From Dimorphilus gyrociliatus (taxonomy: Eukaryota; Annelida; Polychaeta; Dinophilidae): a DNA stretch of 64,000 nucleotides. How positions within the stretch are numbered: the stretch's first letter is position 1; every line of letters starts with the position of its first letter. Under the pieces are notes generated by a model. That model did no database searches, was not told the DNA's origin, and saw only the letters and a list, made by a program, of their open reading frames with translations. This document shows, one piece after another, positions 52,013 through 63,857 of the stretch. Made by a program: the position numbers and the translations under genes. The stretch is from NCBI GenBank assembly GCA_904063045.1, contig CAJFCJ010000017.1, forward strand, positions 62,001 to 126,000, in the 5' to 3' direction.

Positions 52013-55000
52013 TCTATTTGTTAACTAAATATTTCAATAAAACTGAAAGAAGAAAAAGAAAAGAAAAGAATAATTGAAGTATTCCAGTTTACACTATAAA
52101 ATTATATTATGTGTATATATTGAAGTTTTAAGGTTTAACCGATAAGACAAGGAGGAAAGGGCTCTTTAGTAGCTTAGTTACGGTGTTTATTAACTTATAT
52201 TTCCTTAATAGACTTTTTAATATTGTTTCGAGTTTAATAAATGCAACGTTGAATACAAATAAATATCTCTCTCTAGTCGTTATTCTTGTTTTTGATAGTT
52301 TTAGAGAATTGAAAGACTCTCTACAAAATGTGCATGAAAGGAACGCATCAATTAACAATAACATTCTACAACCTATCAAGATCTTATTTTTTATCAAAAA
52401 ACCAATATTCTTTGTCTCATTGTATATAATGTATTGTCGAAGAAGCATTTCTAGAGCCAATTATTTTTAAACATTAACTATAATAAGGTATTTAAATAGA
52501 AATAAAGCTCGTATCCTATTTGATGTCAATGTTATATTAAGGGAGAAGAACAATTGATGGAAAATATATACTAAAAAATATCGGCAATCAGTCATCGATA
52601 TACTTGAAAATATGCATTGTATATATAAAAACGTTTATATAATAATATTCACCATACATCCTTTGACGATTAATGTAAAAGTATAAAAAATAATCCATAT
52701 TTTAATCTTGCCCAACACTTATATCATATTCTTTATTGATATAAGAATTGAACAGTAGAATTTTTTTAAGGTAGGTTGAATATAAAAGTTAATCATATTA
52801 ATATTAACAATTTGTACGTAGTGTTTAAACATTAAATTGTGATGGTAGTATTATCATTACAACCTTAAATAACACATACAAACGTATATATATATATATA
52901 TATATATATATTGATTGATTGATTGAACAAAGCTCTAATTAATTAATCTAACAAATATTACAGATTCTTGGTTATATATATATTCCATCATATAACGCAG
53001 TATAAAGACATAAAGTACAGGTATATATATATATTCATACATAGTTATACTGTACAGGCATGTAGGTATTTAATTATACTACCATGTATGTAAGTTTTTT
53101 AAATTAAAGTTTTATCAGAGAAGTATTATACCTATAAAATAAATCAATTCGGTTCAAGAAGAGAATAACGCATATTGTTAATTTAACGTAAGCTATATCT
53201 CTAATCTATTAGATCATTTTCACTTCGGATCAATATTACAATTGATATTTAACAGTTTAAAGTATATAAAGCCATTTATAGAAAGAAGCTGGCGCTGTAA
53301 GTATCGTGTATGTTATTAAATCAAAAAAAATTAAAGATTAATCTTATCTTATCAGTATTCTCCTTCATCTATATAAATTCAATTATTAAGTGTTTATAAG
53401 ACGATTGATTTTTATAGTTCTTAATCATTACGTAACCGTAAAAGTTATTTTTAATATTTCTCTATTACGGAGCTAAAGTAATATTAATATGAATATTAAA
53501 ACATATACCTAACTTGCTTTGTTATACTCGAAAGATTTTTTAGCAATCTTTTATAGATACTTGAACTGTTTTTTTGAATTTTTTTGCAATAGAATTTCGC
53601 TTGAACAGCTATTGTTTTTATTTTGCAATTTCTATGCAGAAACAATAATAGTAATAGTAATATTGTATAAAAAATAATGGTCGTTTCAAGGTTAAAAGCT
53701 TAGTTAATATACGAACTTTGAAACGAAAATATTTAATAATAACTTATAAATACCTGAATTTTATTGGAAAGCTTGAAAAATATTCTATTAAAATCGATTG
53801 ATTTGAACAGATGGTGATCTGCAATAAACAGTTCTATGTACATTAATAAACTCTATATTTGTTAAATATCATTTATTTCCGTTAATAAAGGTAATTCATT
53901 TATATACTATACAGTATATCTATGTACAGGGTTATATATATAAAAAGTCTTTGCCTCATCTCTATATTTTCTCTATGTCGCCTATCTCTCTTAGTATCTG
54001 GCTATCTATCTACGATTGCATAATTAAAAGATTCATGTTTACATATTTTTAAATTGAACAATAAACTTACGCTAATGGTAATTGAAGAAAAAGTAAAATT
54101 ATAGCTGAGAAAACCTGATGACCTCTTGCGAACAAAAAATGAAAATATTGAACATAAATTCCGTCCTATAAAATAGACAAATCAAAGGTAGCTTAGAGCA
54201 TATTATTGACTGTTGAGAAATGATAGGCTGTTGAACCTTAGACAAAGAGGAGAATATCTTCTAAATGTCTTAAACTTATTATTTGTTTTTATAAAGATAA
54301 TATAAAGGTTATATAAAGAAAAGTTTTCAACTCTGAGAATAAACAATTACATCGATTTTCATTTTAAAGTATGGCCTTGGCTTCACTCATGATAATATCG
54401 AGAGGAAATCGAATAGTTTTATATAGGATACAACTCTCTTTGGTTCGTTTCTCCCTCTCTCGCTCTATCTCTCGCTCTATCTCTCTCTCTCTCTCTCTCT
54501 GAATTTAGGATTATTTATATATTTTTATCCAATTGATTACTAAAACGTCTCATTAATTTATTGTTAGAAAACAGTAAATAACGATATGAAATATACATAA
54601 AATCAATAATACTTTACATTTTATATCTGTACATGTTTATTCTATAATGAAAAATGACCTAACATCAACTAGAAAGAGTTCAAGCTTTATAAAAATTACG
54701 TATTAATCATATTATAGGATTAAGAGGTAATCAAACATGTTTTCCTAGGGAAGACAACTACTTTTTCTACTGTTGACTATTTACAAAAAAGAGAGAAAGA
54801 TCTTTCTTTTCGGCCCCACTAATCCTCTACCTCCTCTTTCTAAACACGTAATAATTAAACTACTACGTTGCCTTAAGCCTATATTATCCTATAACGATTT
54901 CTCTTCAAAACCATATGCGAAAAATGTATTCAATCTATATGACTTTCCTATTTTGCAATAATTTCTATACCTAATTCAAATAGTATACAGACACAAGTTG

Positions 55001-55778
55001 ACTAATAAAAGGACAACGTTTTAGTCCATTGTTTTTCTGGTTCATAGTATTTGTTCATTCAGCCGTGTTCAATAAAAATAAAATTCTAATATTAGATATA
55101 AAAGAGGAGAGGGAATAGAGAGAAAAATTGATTTCTAGTCATTTAAGACTGTAAAGAATAATTGGAAAAGGCCTAACAGTTAAAGGGGTTTGTGGAAAAA
55201 AAGACAATGCTTTAAGAAAGCAGAAATACGTAAGTAATGGTGAAGTAATTAGATGTTTCTCATTTGAGAGACAAGGAAAAGAGAGAGAATCAACTATATA
55301 TGTATACAGTATACCTGAGAAGGGTATCTATCATGTTGATTCTGGAAGCCACAGATTTGCCACAATAATGAATTCCCTATAATTTCTATATTTATATGTA
55401 AATGGATGCTAGATCCAAAAGCTTAAAAAGTACTTTGTTTCCATCTAGTTTAAATAGTATTCTATTTCCTTTATACATTAAAAATATAGATAAATTTTAT
55501 AATAAATACTTTATTAGTGTAACACCAATTTATATTTATTAAGTTATTAAACTCGCTCAAAACGTTTAGTATAAATAATATAAATCTATATTGAATAAAG
55601 AAAGTAATCGGAGGAGGACTAAAAGAGATTCTCTTTATAAATTACAACGTAATTGAAATATTTTTTAAATGATCCATTAAACATCAATTGTTATATTTTG
55701 ACTAGGTATTTTTCCAATTTTTTATCAGCCTATACTTTAATATATCCCTACTTACTCGTTCGTTGACTGTACTTTTCT

Positions 55779-55799
55779 TAACCCTAACCCTAACCCTAA
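55779..55799. repeat. Interstitial telomere repeat, three CCCTAA units
   Basis: Three perfect CCCTAA units (TTAGGG on the other strand), the common animal telomere repeat. Confidence 0.75.
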
Positions 55800-55813
55800 T
55801 GCTGTTGGAATAA

Positions 55814-56056
55814 TTAATTAAGTGTTGAGGGATTTTTAGAATATTTTCTTGAATAATGGAGAAAATTTATTAAAATTACATAAATTATGAACGATAATAA
55901 AAGTTTTGGCATTTGGAAACGTTTTCCGCATTCTCCTAAGTAATTATCTAATGTGAATTCATGTAGAATGCCAATTATGAGGATGAGGAGAGGATGGTAA
56001 AAGTGGAAATAGCTTTCTTTACTTTCTTTTTTTGGCGTTTTCAATTTAGATTCCAT
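55814..56056 (-). CDS. Possible small membrane protein (80 aa), unrecognised
   Basis: An ATG-started frame begins with a Lys-rich segment (MESKLKTPKKESKESYF) and has two hydrophobic stretches (LLILIIGIL; LLLSFIIYVILINFL). Its pattern would fit a small two-pass or anchored protein, but AT-rich sequence readily gives hydrophobic frames. There is no family match and no clear promoter. It starts close to a telomere-like tract. Confidence 0.22.
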   Translation of the reverse strand: MESKLKTPKKESKESYFHFYHPLLILIIGILHEFTLDNYLGECGKRFQMPKLLLSFIIYVILINFLHYSRKYSKNPSTLN

Positions 56057-56272
56057 TTTGAAAAATTGATTTAAAGAGTGATGGCGACCAAACTCTCTCT
56101 ATGCTATTGTAGTTATGCAATAGGATCTATTCACCTATTCCAAGTGGTTATACAGTAGAATGTTATATAAATTAGTTGTTAGCGAGAGACAACCTTTTCT
56201 TTATTATGCTCCTTGTTATTCTCATAGGAAAGTCGTTATCATTTAAAACTGAAACTAAAGGTTTCCCTGGAT

Positions 56273-56482
56273 TTAGTCTCCTGGCCTAAATCCTTTGTTT
56301 GAAGAAGAACAAGCTTCTCTCCAACGATGTGCAAGGACGATGTCAAGTGTTGAAAGTCTCTTCATCACATTGGGAATGTCTAAATCTTTAAGACAGGTTG
56401 ATCAACGATACAACTTTAATAACAACTGACGTTTCAAAGAATTCCAATCAGCAGTCATAACGTTCTCGTTAAAAGTAATTCT
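56273..56482 (-). pseudogene. Possible decayed coding stretch with in-frame TGA
   Basis: One frame reads MTADWNSLKRQLLLKLYR, meets a TGA at 56404-56402, then stays open as CLKDLDIPNVMKRLSTLD and on to RWREACSSSNKGFRPGD before a TAA. Composition is less AT-rich and more protein-like than the surroundings. It could be a broken gene or transposon fragment, or two unrelated exons; no family is recognised. Confidence 0.22.
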
Positions 56483-56961
56483 ATTTAATCCGCTATAGAT
56501 GCTACAGCCTAGTAATAACAAGAAACAATTAACCTATTACTATTTAGTACTATTGCATAAAGATACGAAAATAACGCTTGAATTAATTTACATAAATGTA
56601 AATAGTTGGTATCAAGTTTTGATGCCTCGATTTCGTAATTTATTTAAATGTTACTAATGTAATCAACAATTTGAAATTATAAAGTTAATTTTTATTTAAT
56701 TAACTAATTAATTTTTTATCTAGAATACTTAAACAATGTAGAGAAAAAATTTGAACTCTTCCGGTTTGAAATTAAGCAGCTGTACAATGAATGCCTATAT
56801 AGATAGGCGTAAACTTTAGGCCAAAATAGTATGATCAATACACAATACTGTGCATATACTGTAATTTAATTTTTTTGGTTATATTGCAATTAAATCAATA
56901 TAAAAGTGTAAAAAAAAGAGGAGAATTTCATGTTTTTGGATGGGTTTTTGTTGAATTGAAA

Positions 56962-58838
56962 ATGGTTGAAGAAATTGAAGATATAAGCTTGAAAATTTTA
57001 TTAGTTGGTGATAGCGGAGTCGGTAAAACTAATCTCATCTATAGATTTACGGAAAAGAAATTTGAAAAAACGTTTATATCTACAATAGGTTTGTTTATTA
57101 GCGAATTGCCATTATAAATGGATAGTTAATTGTTTTAGGAGACATCGACGAGTGTATAGTTCAATTTAGCAACTATAATGTCTACATAAAAAGGATTGAG
57201 AGATAGAGATAGGCGAATAAATAGATAGACAGATAGATAGATATTTCTGTATCAGACAGAAAAAAAAGAAGGAATATTATACAAGATATATACATATGTT
57301 TGTTCAAGAGCCAACTACAAGATCCTTCTATTAAGCTAATCTAATACAATAGTATTGTTCAAACAACATAAATATCTTTTGAAATTTTATTTAGAGGATC
57401 TAATGCATTTGTTGGTGATGAGGGTTACTAGGTTACTAGAGTAGAAATTCATTCCAATCTGCTGCACAGACAAACTCTGATTAATCGCAATATATATATA
57501 CAGTATATACTATATCCAATATATATTAATAATAAACAAACCACCTCTACTTAAGCGCATGATAATCTCTCAATAGTTTTAGTATTAATTAAGATAATTA
57601 ATATTCAGAATAAAAAGAGAAGGAAATAAAACTGTATTGAAGAGTTGTTTGCACTTGAAAGAATACAATCTTACTAATAAATTAGAATTAAATACGGAAT
57701 AGAGTTTTATTTGTGTCCTAATTAAACTTTATTAACTTACTCCTCCCTAGTCTACCATCCGGTCGGCTAATCCCTTAAAAGTACTATGACCTTGGTATGA
57801 ATTTTCTCTAGTTGCTAATATTACCAACTTTAGATAGGTATAGGTGTTACCTGTAGAGTGTATGCGTGTAAATTGTACGTTTTATCTCGTGTTGCATGGC
57901 AGTTACCCTTGCATGGTCTAAAATAAGAGAGAATCCTTTAATTATAAAGATCTAAAGTCTGTATACATCTTTGTTTACCTAATTCTGTGAAATATTTCCC
58001 AAAATCATAGCGTGCGACTTAAAATTTAGAACAATATCGCTATTGGAAAAAAATATCAAACTACAAGTTTGGGACACTACTGGCCAAGAGCGATTTGGTT
58101 CCGTAACGAGAAATTATTACCCAGGTACTCATGGTATAATGATTGTATTTGATGTAAGAAACAAAGAGAGCTTTGACAATATTTCCAAATGGTTGACAGA
58201 TATTCAACAGGTTTGTATAGAGAGAACTATCTAATCAAGTATTGGGGAGTCACATGATTGACATTAAAATATATACGGTATATGATATCTGCACTCTTTC
58301 ATTATATTATTCTTATTCAAATATAGCACGGTTCTAATCAAGTTTCAAAGATAATCGTTGGTAATAAAGCGGACAGCGACCAATCGAGAATAGTCTCGCA
58401 ACAAGAAGCTCAAAATGTAGAATATTCTTTTCATTTTTGTATTACTAACTATCTAATTAATTAACTAATTAATTAATTTCGCAGTTGGCTGAAAGATTAA
58501 ATATCCCGTATATTGAAACAAGCGCTCTTAATAACGATAACGTTGAAATAGCTTTTAAAAATTTGGTTCAAACAATAATAGAAAAGGTAAAAATAAAATA
58601 AATTTAATAAGTATTCATACTATATATCTTCATCATCATCGTCCTCCTCCTCCTCCTCCTCCTCTTCCTCTTCCTCTACACTCCTCTATCAACATTCAAC
58701 CTACTTGTCAACACTCTTACACCTTACAAGAGAAAAGACGAAGAAGACGATTGATAAAAGAAAATAGTATAATTTTACAATATAGGACAATTTGTAATTA
58801 TTATTTTTGAACAGAGAGAACAAGTTAAGAATAAATAA
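56962..58838 (+). CDS. Divergent Rab-family small GTPase
   Basis: Five exons (56962-57088, 58011-58210, 58327-58416, 58485-58586, 58815-58838) join to 180 residues. Rab GTPases direct vesicle traffic by switching between GDP and GTP. The P-loop GDSGVGKT (16-23), switch I Thr (41), NKAD (122-125) and ETSAL (150-154) are intact, as is the RabF-like block [13 protein letters not shown]. Oddities: switch II reads DTTGQ instead of DTAGQ (Thr66); switch I reads STIACD instead of STIG-V/I-D; and the C-terminus (IIEKREQVKNK) has no cysteine for prenylation, also when the last intron is retained (EKVKIK). Either a further exon is missed or the protein is not geranylgeranylated. AATAAA overlaps the last codons. 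The start has a good context (AAAATGG). Confidence 0.88.
57089..58010. other. First intron of the Rab gene
   Basis: A 0.9-kb AT-rich intron with a short GATA run (57224-57242) and AT-palindromic sequence near 57491-57520. No other exon is seen. Confidence 0.6.
58830..58835 (+). promoter_or_regulatory. Poly(A) signal overlapping the Rab stop region
   Basis: AATAAA is formed by the last two sense codons, Asn-Lys, directly before the TAA stop. Confidence 0.4.
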
Positions 58839-60220
58839 ACTCTTCAAGATTTCCTTATTCTTCTCCTCTCTTGCATTTATATAAATTAATAGAGTAATTT
58901 AAATTCTATGCTGATAATCGTTCATCTGCTATTATCTATACAGTATATTAAATAACGTTTCTATTCATTTTCAAGTTTTGTTCAAGAGAATTGAATTGAA
59001 AAACGTTCGCTTATTAAAGAGTACATAATTAAATGGTACACCTGATATTTCGTTTTAGTCTAATTGAGAGTTACAGGAATGGAAATAAAAGCAATTAATC
59101 GTTTTATTAAATGTCTCTTATCTCTTTACTTTAATTATTTTTAATGAAGAGAACGTAAGAAAAAATTAGATTAAGTAAAGAGATCTGCTACCAATTTACT
59201 ATCTTAATAAATAAATAAAATACAACATATCGTATTTAGTTTATTGTCTTTTATAATTAAATTTTGTATATTACGTAATGAATGAGTACTGATGAAGATA
59301 TTTCCCTAATTTCTTGAATTATGTCATTTAAAGATTATACAATATAATTAAATAGATCCATGTACTAGGGTATTGGTAATCTATTCTTATTCTTTTGATG
59401 TTTTATTCCCCTCTACCAATACCCTTATGATTACTTACTTAATCTAGACAGATTATTAAATTGTCTTTTTCTTCTTTCTTCTTCTTCTTTTTGCCCTCTT
59501 ATTTTATGTTACTGTTCATTTATTATACAATAGAAAAACGTGTTATTATTTCTAGGATATTCTTAAAGTCACCTTAAAACTGTAAGAATATGAAAACTGG
59601 TTGTAAAAATGTTGGAAAATACGAAATATTTCTTTTGGATATAATAAAATAGGCAGACTGTTTATCATTCTATTACAAGCAGCACTACAGTCTTTATCCT
59701 ACTGTATAGGAAAGTTGTATACTGTCGACTATAAATGCAGTGCACAAATATTCTACATAGGAAAAAGAGCTCTATTTAAACGTATTGCATATAAAACGCG
59801 TCTATTCTCTTAACTAGTTGTATATCATTAAGGAAAATTTTTAATAGATGAATTATTACACTTACCGACTCTTAAGATCAAACAAAGAACGAATCGACAT
59901 CTGTTTGAAAGGCTTTATAATCCGAAAAAGATTTTATATATGTAGCGGTAAACATTTTTTTTTAAAAAAAAATAACCAGAAAATCTACGCCTGGGAAAAA
60001 GGTACAATTCTCTATTTCCGATTATAGGCCTAATATTTCTATATTGTGCCGCACTAAGAACAATTATCGTTCTTTTGAACTATGTTAGAAGAGTTGCCCA
60101 TTTTTTGTGTATGAATTATCAGTTAAAACAATGTGTATACTAGTAATATACAGTATAAACACTGCATATACAGTATATATGTCTTTATATAGATATAAAG
60201 AGTATACAATAAATTCCCTT

Positions 60221-60266
60221 GAACTTGAACTCGAACTTGAATATGAACTTAAACTTGAACTTGAAG
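60221..60266. repeat. (GAACTT)n degenerate minisatellite
   Basis: About eight hexamer units with single-base variants. One frame reads as alternating Leu-Glu, but no surrounding gene structure supports translation. Confidence 0.85.
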
Positions 60267-61095
60267 ATTTTCTTCATATTTCGTCAATAAAACTATACAT
60301 CCTTTGAATGTAAATTTTGTACTTTCTCTTCCAGAAAGTAACTTGAATTTTGAATAGAAACTGTAGTTGGTTAAAAAAATTATTATTTTTTTTAAGTAGG
60401 TCAAACGTAATAAAAGATAAATTAGGTTTCTTTATTGTTCTTTATGTTTTTTGTTAAGAATAATGAAGAAAAGAAGCGCACTAGGCTTACAAAACTAAAA
60501 GAAAGAAGAATAGAGAAATGAAGACCAAAAGTAAAACTAAAATAATATGCACAATTGTCTTATTCTAGGTATATGTAAAAAGTTAAATTGACTAGTTTGC
60601 CAAAGATGAAATGAGTACACGAATATAAAAAGGAAACGATAGTTGGAACAGAATTAATCTATTAATAATCTATTAATAAATAGTAATAGATTAGTAAAAG
60701 TTGGTAGGAAGATATAAAGAATTCATATTTGGTGTTTATTTCTTTAATAATATTTTGTTTCCTTTTTGAAAGAGAAAGAAACTAAACTAAAGATGGAAAA
60801 GTCTATTTGTTTATAAATAGAAGAATTTTGCACGTAGTAGATGAGTAGCGGGAAAACTGATAGTCAAAAGAACGAATATTTGTGATAAATATTACAAGGT
60901 TTCAGATAGAAACTTGGCATGGTTTAAAAGTAGTTACAGCTGTTCCATCCAAGATTAATATTATTAATTTACTGATGGGAAAAGAAGCTGAAAAGAGATT
61001 TTTAAGTTTGCGCACCTTTACCGTTAGATGGCATTGCTATTATATACAGTATATATATATATATATAAATTTATATATATATAAATCTATCGCCT

Positions 61096-61096
<1 letters not shown>

Positions 61097-61137
<41 letters not shown>
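61097..61137. repeat. (CT)n microsatellite
   Basis: CT run following an AT-rich run. Confidence 0.9.
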
Positions 61138-61140
<3 letters not shown>

Positions 61141-62244
61141 TCTTTTCACTCCCTCCCCTCAACTCTTCATTCCTTCATCCCTTCTTCCCTCTATCTCTCT
61201 CTCTCTCTCTGTCCATAGAATGTTTACTTATATCGTAATGGATTGAATTTTTTTCCTTCATATTACATAAAACATTCATACCGCGTTCAATAAACTTTGT
61301 CCTAGAAAGAAGAAAAAGTAGAATCAGCAAAGTCCCAGGTAAAAAGCACACATAGAATAGACACTTTAAAGTATATATATGCTTTTCTCCTGAATAAGGA
61401 GAGGAATTCTTTAAGTAAAGGTCATAGAGTAGCTCTAGTTTCTCTTCGTTTAATAATAAATACAGTTTTGTATTGTTTCTTATGAAAACAACATGTACTA
61501 TACCAAGAAATTTCTAGGTCATGTTATAGTTAACGTATATACAACCTTAAATAGACAATTGATATTTTATATATGATATGAAAATAAGAAGAAAATAAGG
61601 AAAAAAAAGTATATTTTTTCATTCCTTGAACTTTTTACTGTCTTATAAAGAATGTTTTTTTTTAAAACTAATGAAAGGATCAATAGAAGGAAATTGTTGT
61701 TAAAAATTTCATTAAAACTATGTCGACAAATAATCAATTAAACCTTAATTGATACGTTAAGTATTAAGAAAAGGTCAGTTGGTAAAAGTACGCTGTAAAA
61801 AGGTTGGAATAAAAGGGAAGAAGAAGGAGATTTCCTCTTCTTTTTAATCTAAAATACAAGTTACAAAACTCAGCTAAAGGTATTTAATTTCTTACTGTAT
61901 ATACAGTACAGTATATATATATATACAAATACCTTAAAAGTAACGACTTAACGTAATTAGGGAAGAGGGTACAATCGAGCAGAGCCACTATTAGCCTTAA
62001 TTGACGATACTTTGGATTTTTCACTTAAAACAAAACAGATCGTAATTTTTTCCCTCACATGTATAGAGAGATTTAACCACAATCCGTTTCTCCTAAACGT
62101 TATAATTACCTTTATTGGTTTGTATTAATAAGTTATATAACATATTCTCTATACTATACACACACAGTTTATGTATAATCGCTATTCATTGTGTATTTGT
62201 TTATATTTGTTTATTTATGTCGTCTTCCTAGGTTATGGTAAATG

Positions 62245-62245
<1 letters not shown>

Positions 62246-62282
<37 letters not shown>
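62246..62282. repeat. (AT)n microsatellite
   Basis: Pure AT run. Confidence 0.95.
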
Positions 62283-62288
<6 letters not shown>

Positions 62289-63825
62289 TTATATATCCTT
62301 TACCCTTTCTTATTACTCGTATTATTACTATTATTATTATATTATATAAAAAGAAACCGATAATTGCTTTTTCTTCTCTGCTTTCTCTCTCAACTTAAAT
62401 GGGGACAAGGACAAACTGTTAAAGATTTCCTTTTCCGCTTACTTCAACCTTTTAAAGCGTTTATAGTATAATAGAATGAATTCTCTTTCTTGCAATTATA
62501 ACATCTTTAGGGAAAGTTGCATGATAAAATTAAAAGAAATACGCCATCTATTGCCCTTTTTCTGCAAAAGGAAAATCTTGTAATTTTGTCTTTACGACTA
62601 CTAGGCAACAAAAAAAAACGAGAGTAAAAAAAAGGGAGGGGCGGAGTGGGTGGATTAGAACGAAGAAGAAGAAGAATGAAAGAAGGAATGAGAGAGGGGA
62701 TAGAGAGTGGGAAAGCAGGGGGAGGTGCTGAAGGGGGAAAGAGGGAGGAAAAAGGTCAAGGAGGAATTGGCTGTGGGTAGATAGATAGAAAGATAGATAG
62801 ATAGAGAGGAAGGAGGAAAGGCAAAGGATCAGGAAGGGAATTGAATTACTGGAGTAATAATATGACATTGAATATTAGAAATTTTTGAAAATTAAACCCA
62901 CACATCGTATTTAATTAAAATATCCAAACAGCTGTTGGGTGATAATAAGTCTCTTTCTATGAAATAGAAAAAAAAAGCCCCATTATATTCATTCCGTTTC
63001 GGTCAATATCCTATACAATATTTTGCCGTTTCCGTCAATTACTACGAACCATACTCGTCTTTAGTTTCTTTCTCTGTGAAGAGAAAAGAGAATGTATATT
63101 TTCTGCCTACATTTTTCCTTTTGCTTCGTGATAATAAGCTTAAAAATTCTGGACGGCCAGCTAATCAGTACTATTGAGTTGATCGATCGATAAAAATTGA
63201 CCATAAAAAACGAAGCGTAATAGTTTAGATTCGATCTGCTTTTCTCAAGGACTATTGTCAGAGGATATTGACCCTTCATATGCAAATGAGAATTGTCCTT
63301 TCCTTACTATACAGTATACTATCGCGTATATACTTTGCATTAATATATGTATAAATTATATAAACAAAAATACTATTAATATATGAATTAATGCAAGTGT
63401 ATATAAAACCAGTAGAACCTATTATATAGACGATTTGCTGACTTTGAATATACAATAAAAAATGCAGAAATACACAATCAACATAATGAAAAACATGTGC
63501 AATTTTTTTATAAACAATCACATCTCTTCGTATTTGAAATTAAAACTATATTTGTTTCAATTCCATGAACAAGATTGAATAGATTTCGTTAGTTCTTTTA
63601 TAATTTTACTCCTTCTCTCTCTCTCTCTCTCTCTCTCACTTCTTTTATTATCATACGTCAATACGTTGTTTAAATGAAAGAGTAGCCTAGTACTGTTCAT
63701 AATATAGTAAATATAGGTCAGTTGAATAAACTAGGGGATTTATGTCAAATTAAAAGAGATTTTTTTTTCTTTTTTTTCCTTTCAACCAATATTTTACAAG
63801 CTAGAAAATAGGTGAGACGTAGTTT

Positions 63826-63857
<32 letters not shown>

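Larger units (their letters stand above)
52013..56961. other. Intergenic region between SLC16 and Rab genes
   Basis: Nearly 5 kb of AT-rich sequence with AT runs (52884-52912), a CT run (54478-54500) and a telomere-like tract (55779-55799). It also holds two weak minus-strand coding candidates listed separately. The two overlapping open frames at 52128-52470, one per strand, show no recognisable family. Confidence 0.5.

Noticed and set aside
52128-52470. Overlapping 95- and 110-codon frames on opposite strands
   Set aside because: Neither shows family motifs, and the composition is typical of AT-rich noncoding DNA. They cannot both be real, and no splice partners were found.
60882-61045. Exon-like frame after a TTTCAG
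   Set aside because: No matching donor with a coding partner was found and it runs into an AT repeat.
63061-63285. 74-codon minus-strand frame
   Set aside because: No motif, no splice partner and no promoter; amino acid make-up is what AT-rich sequence gives by chance.
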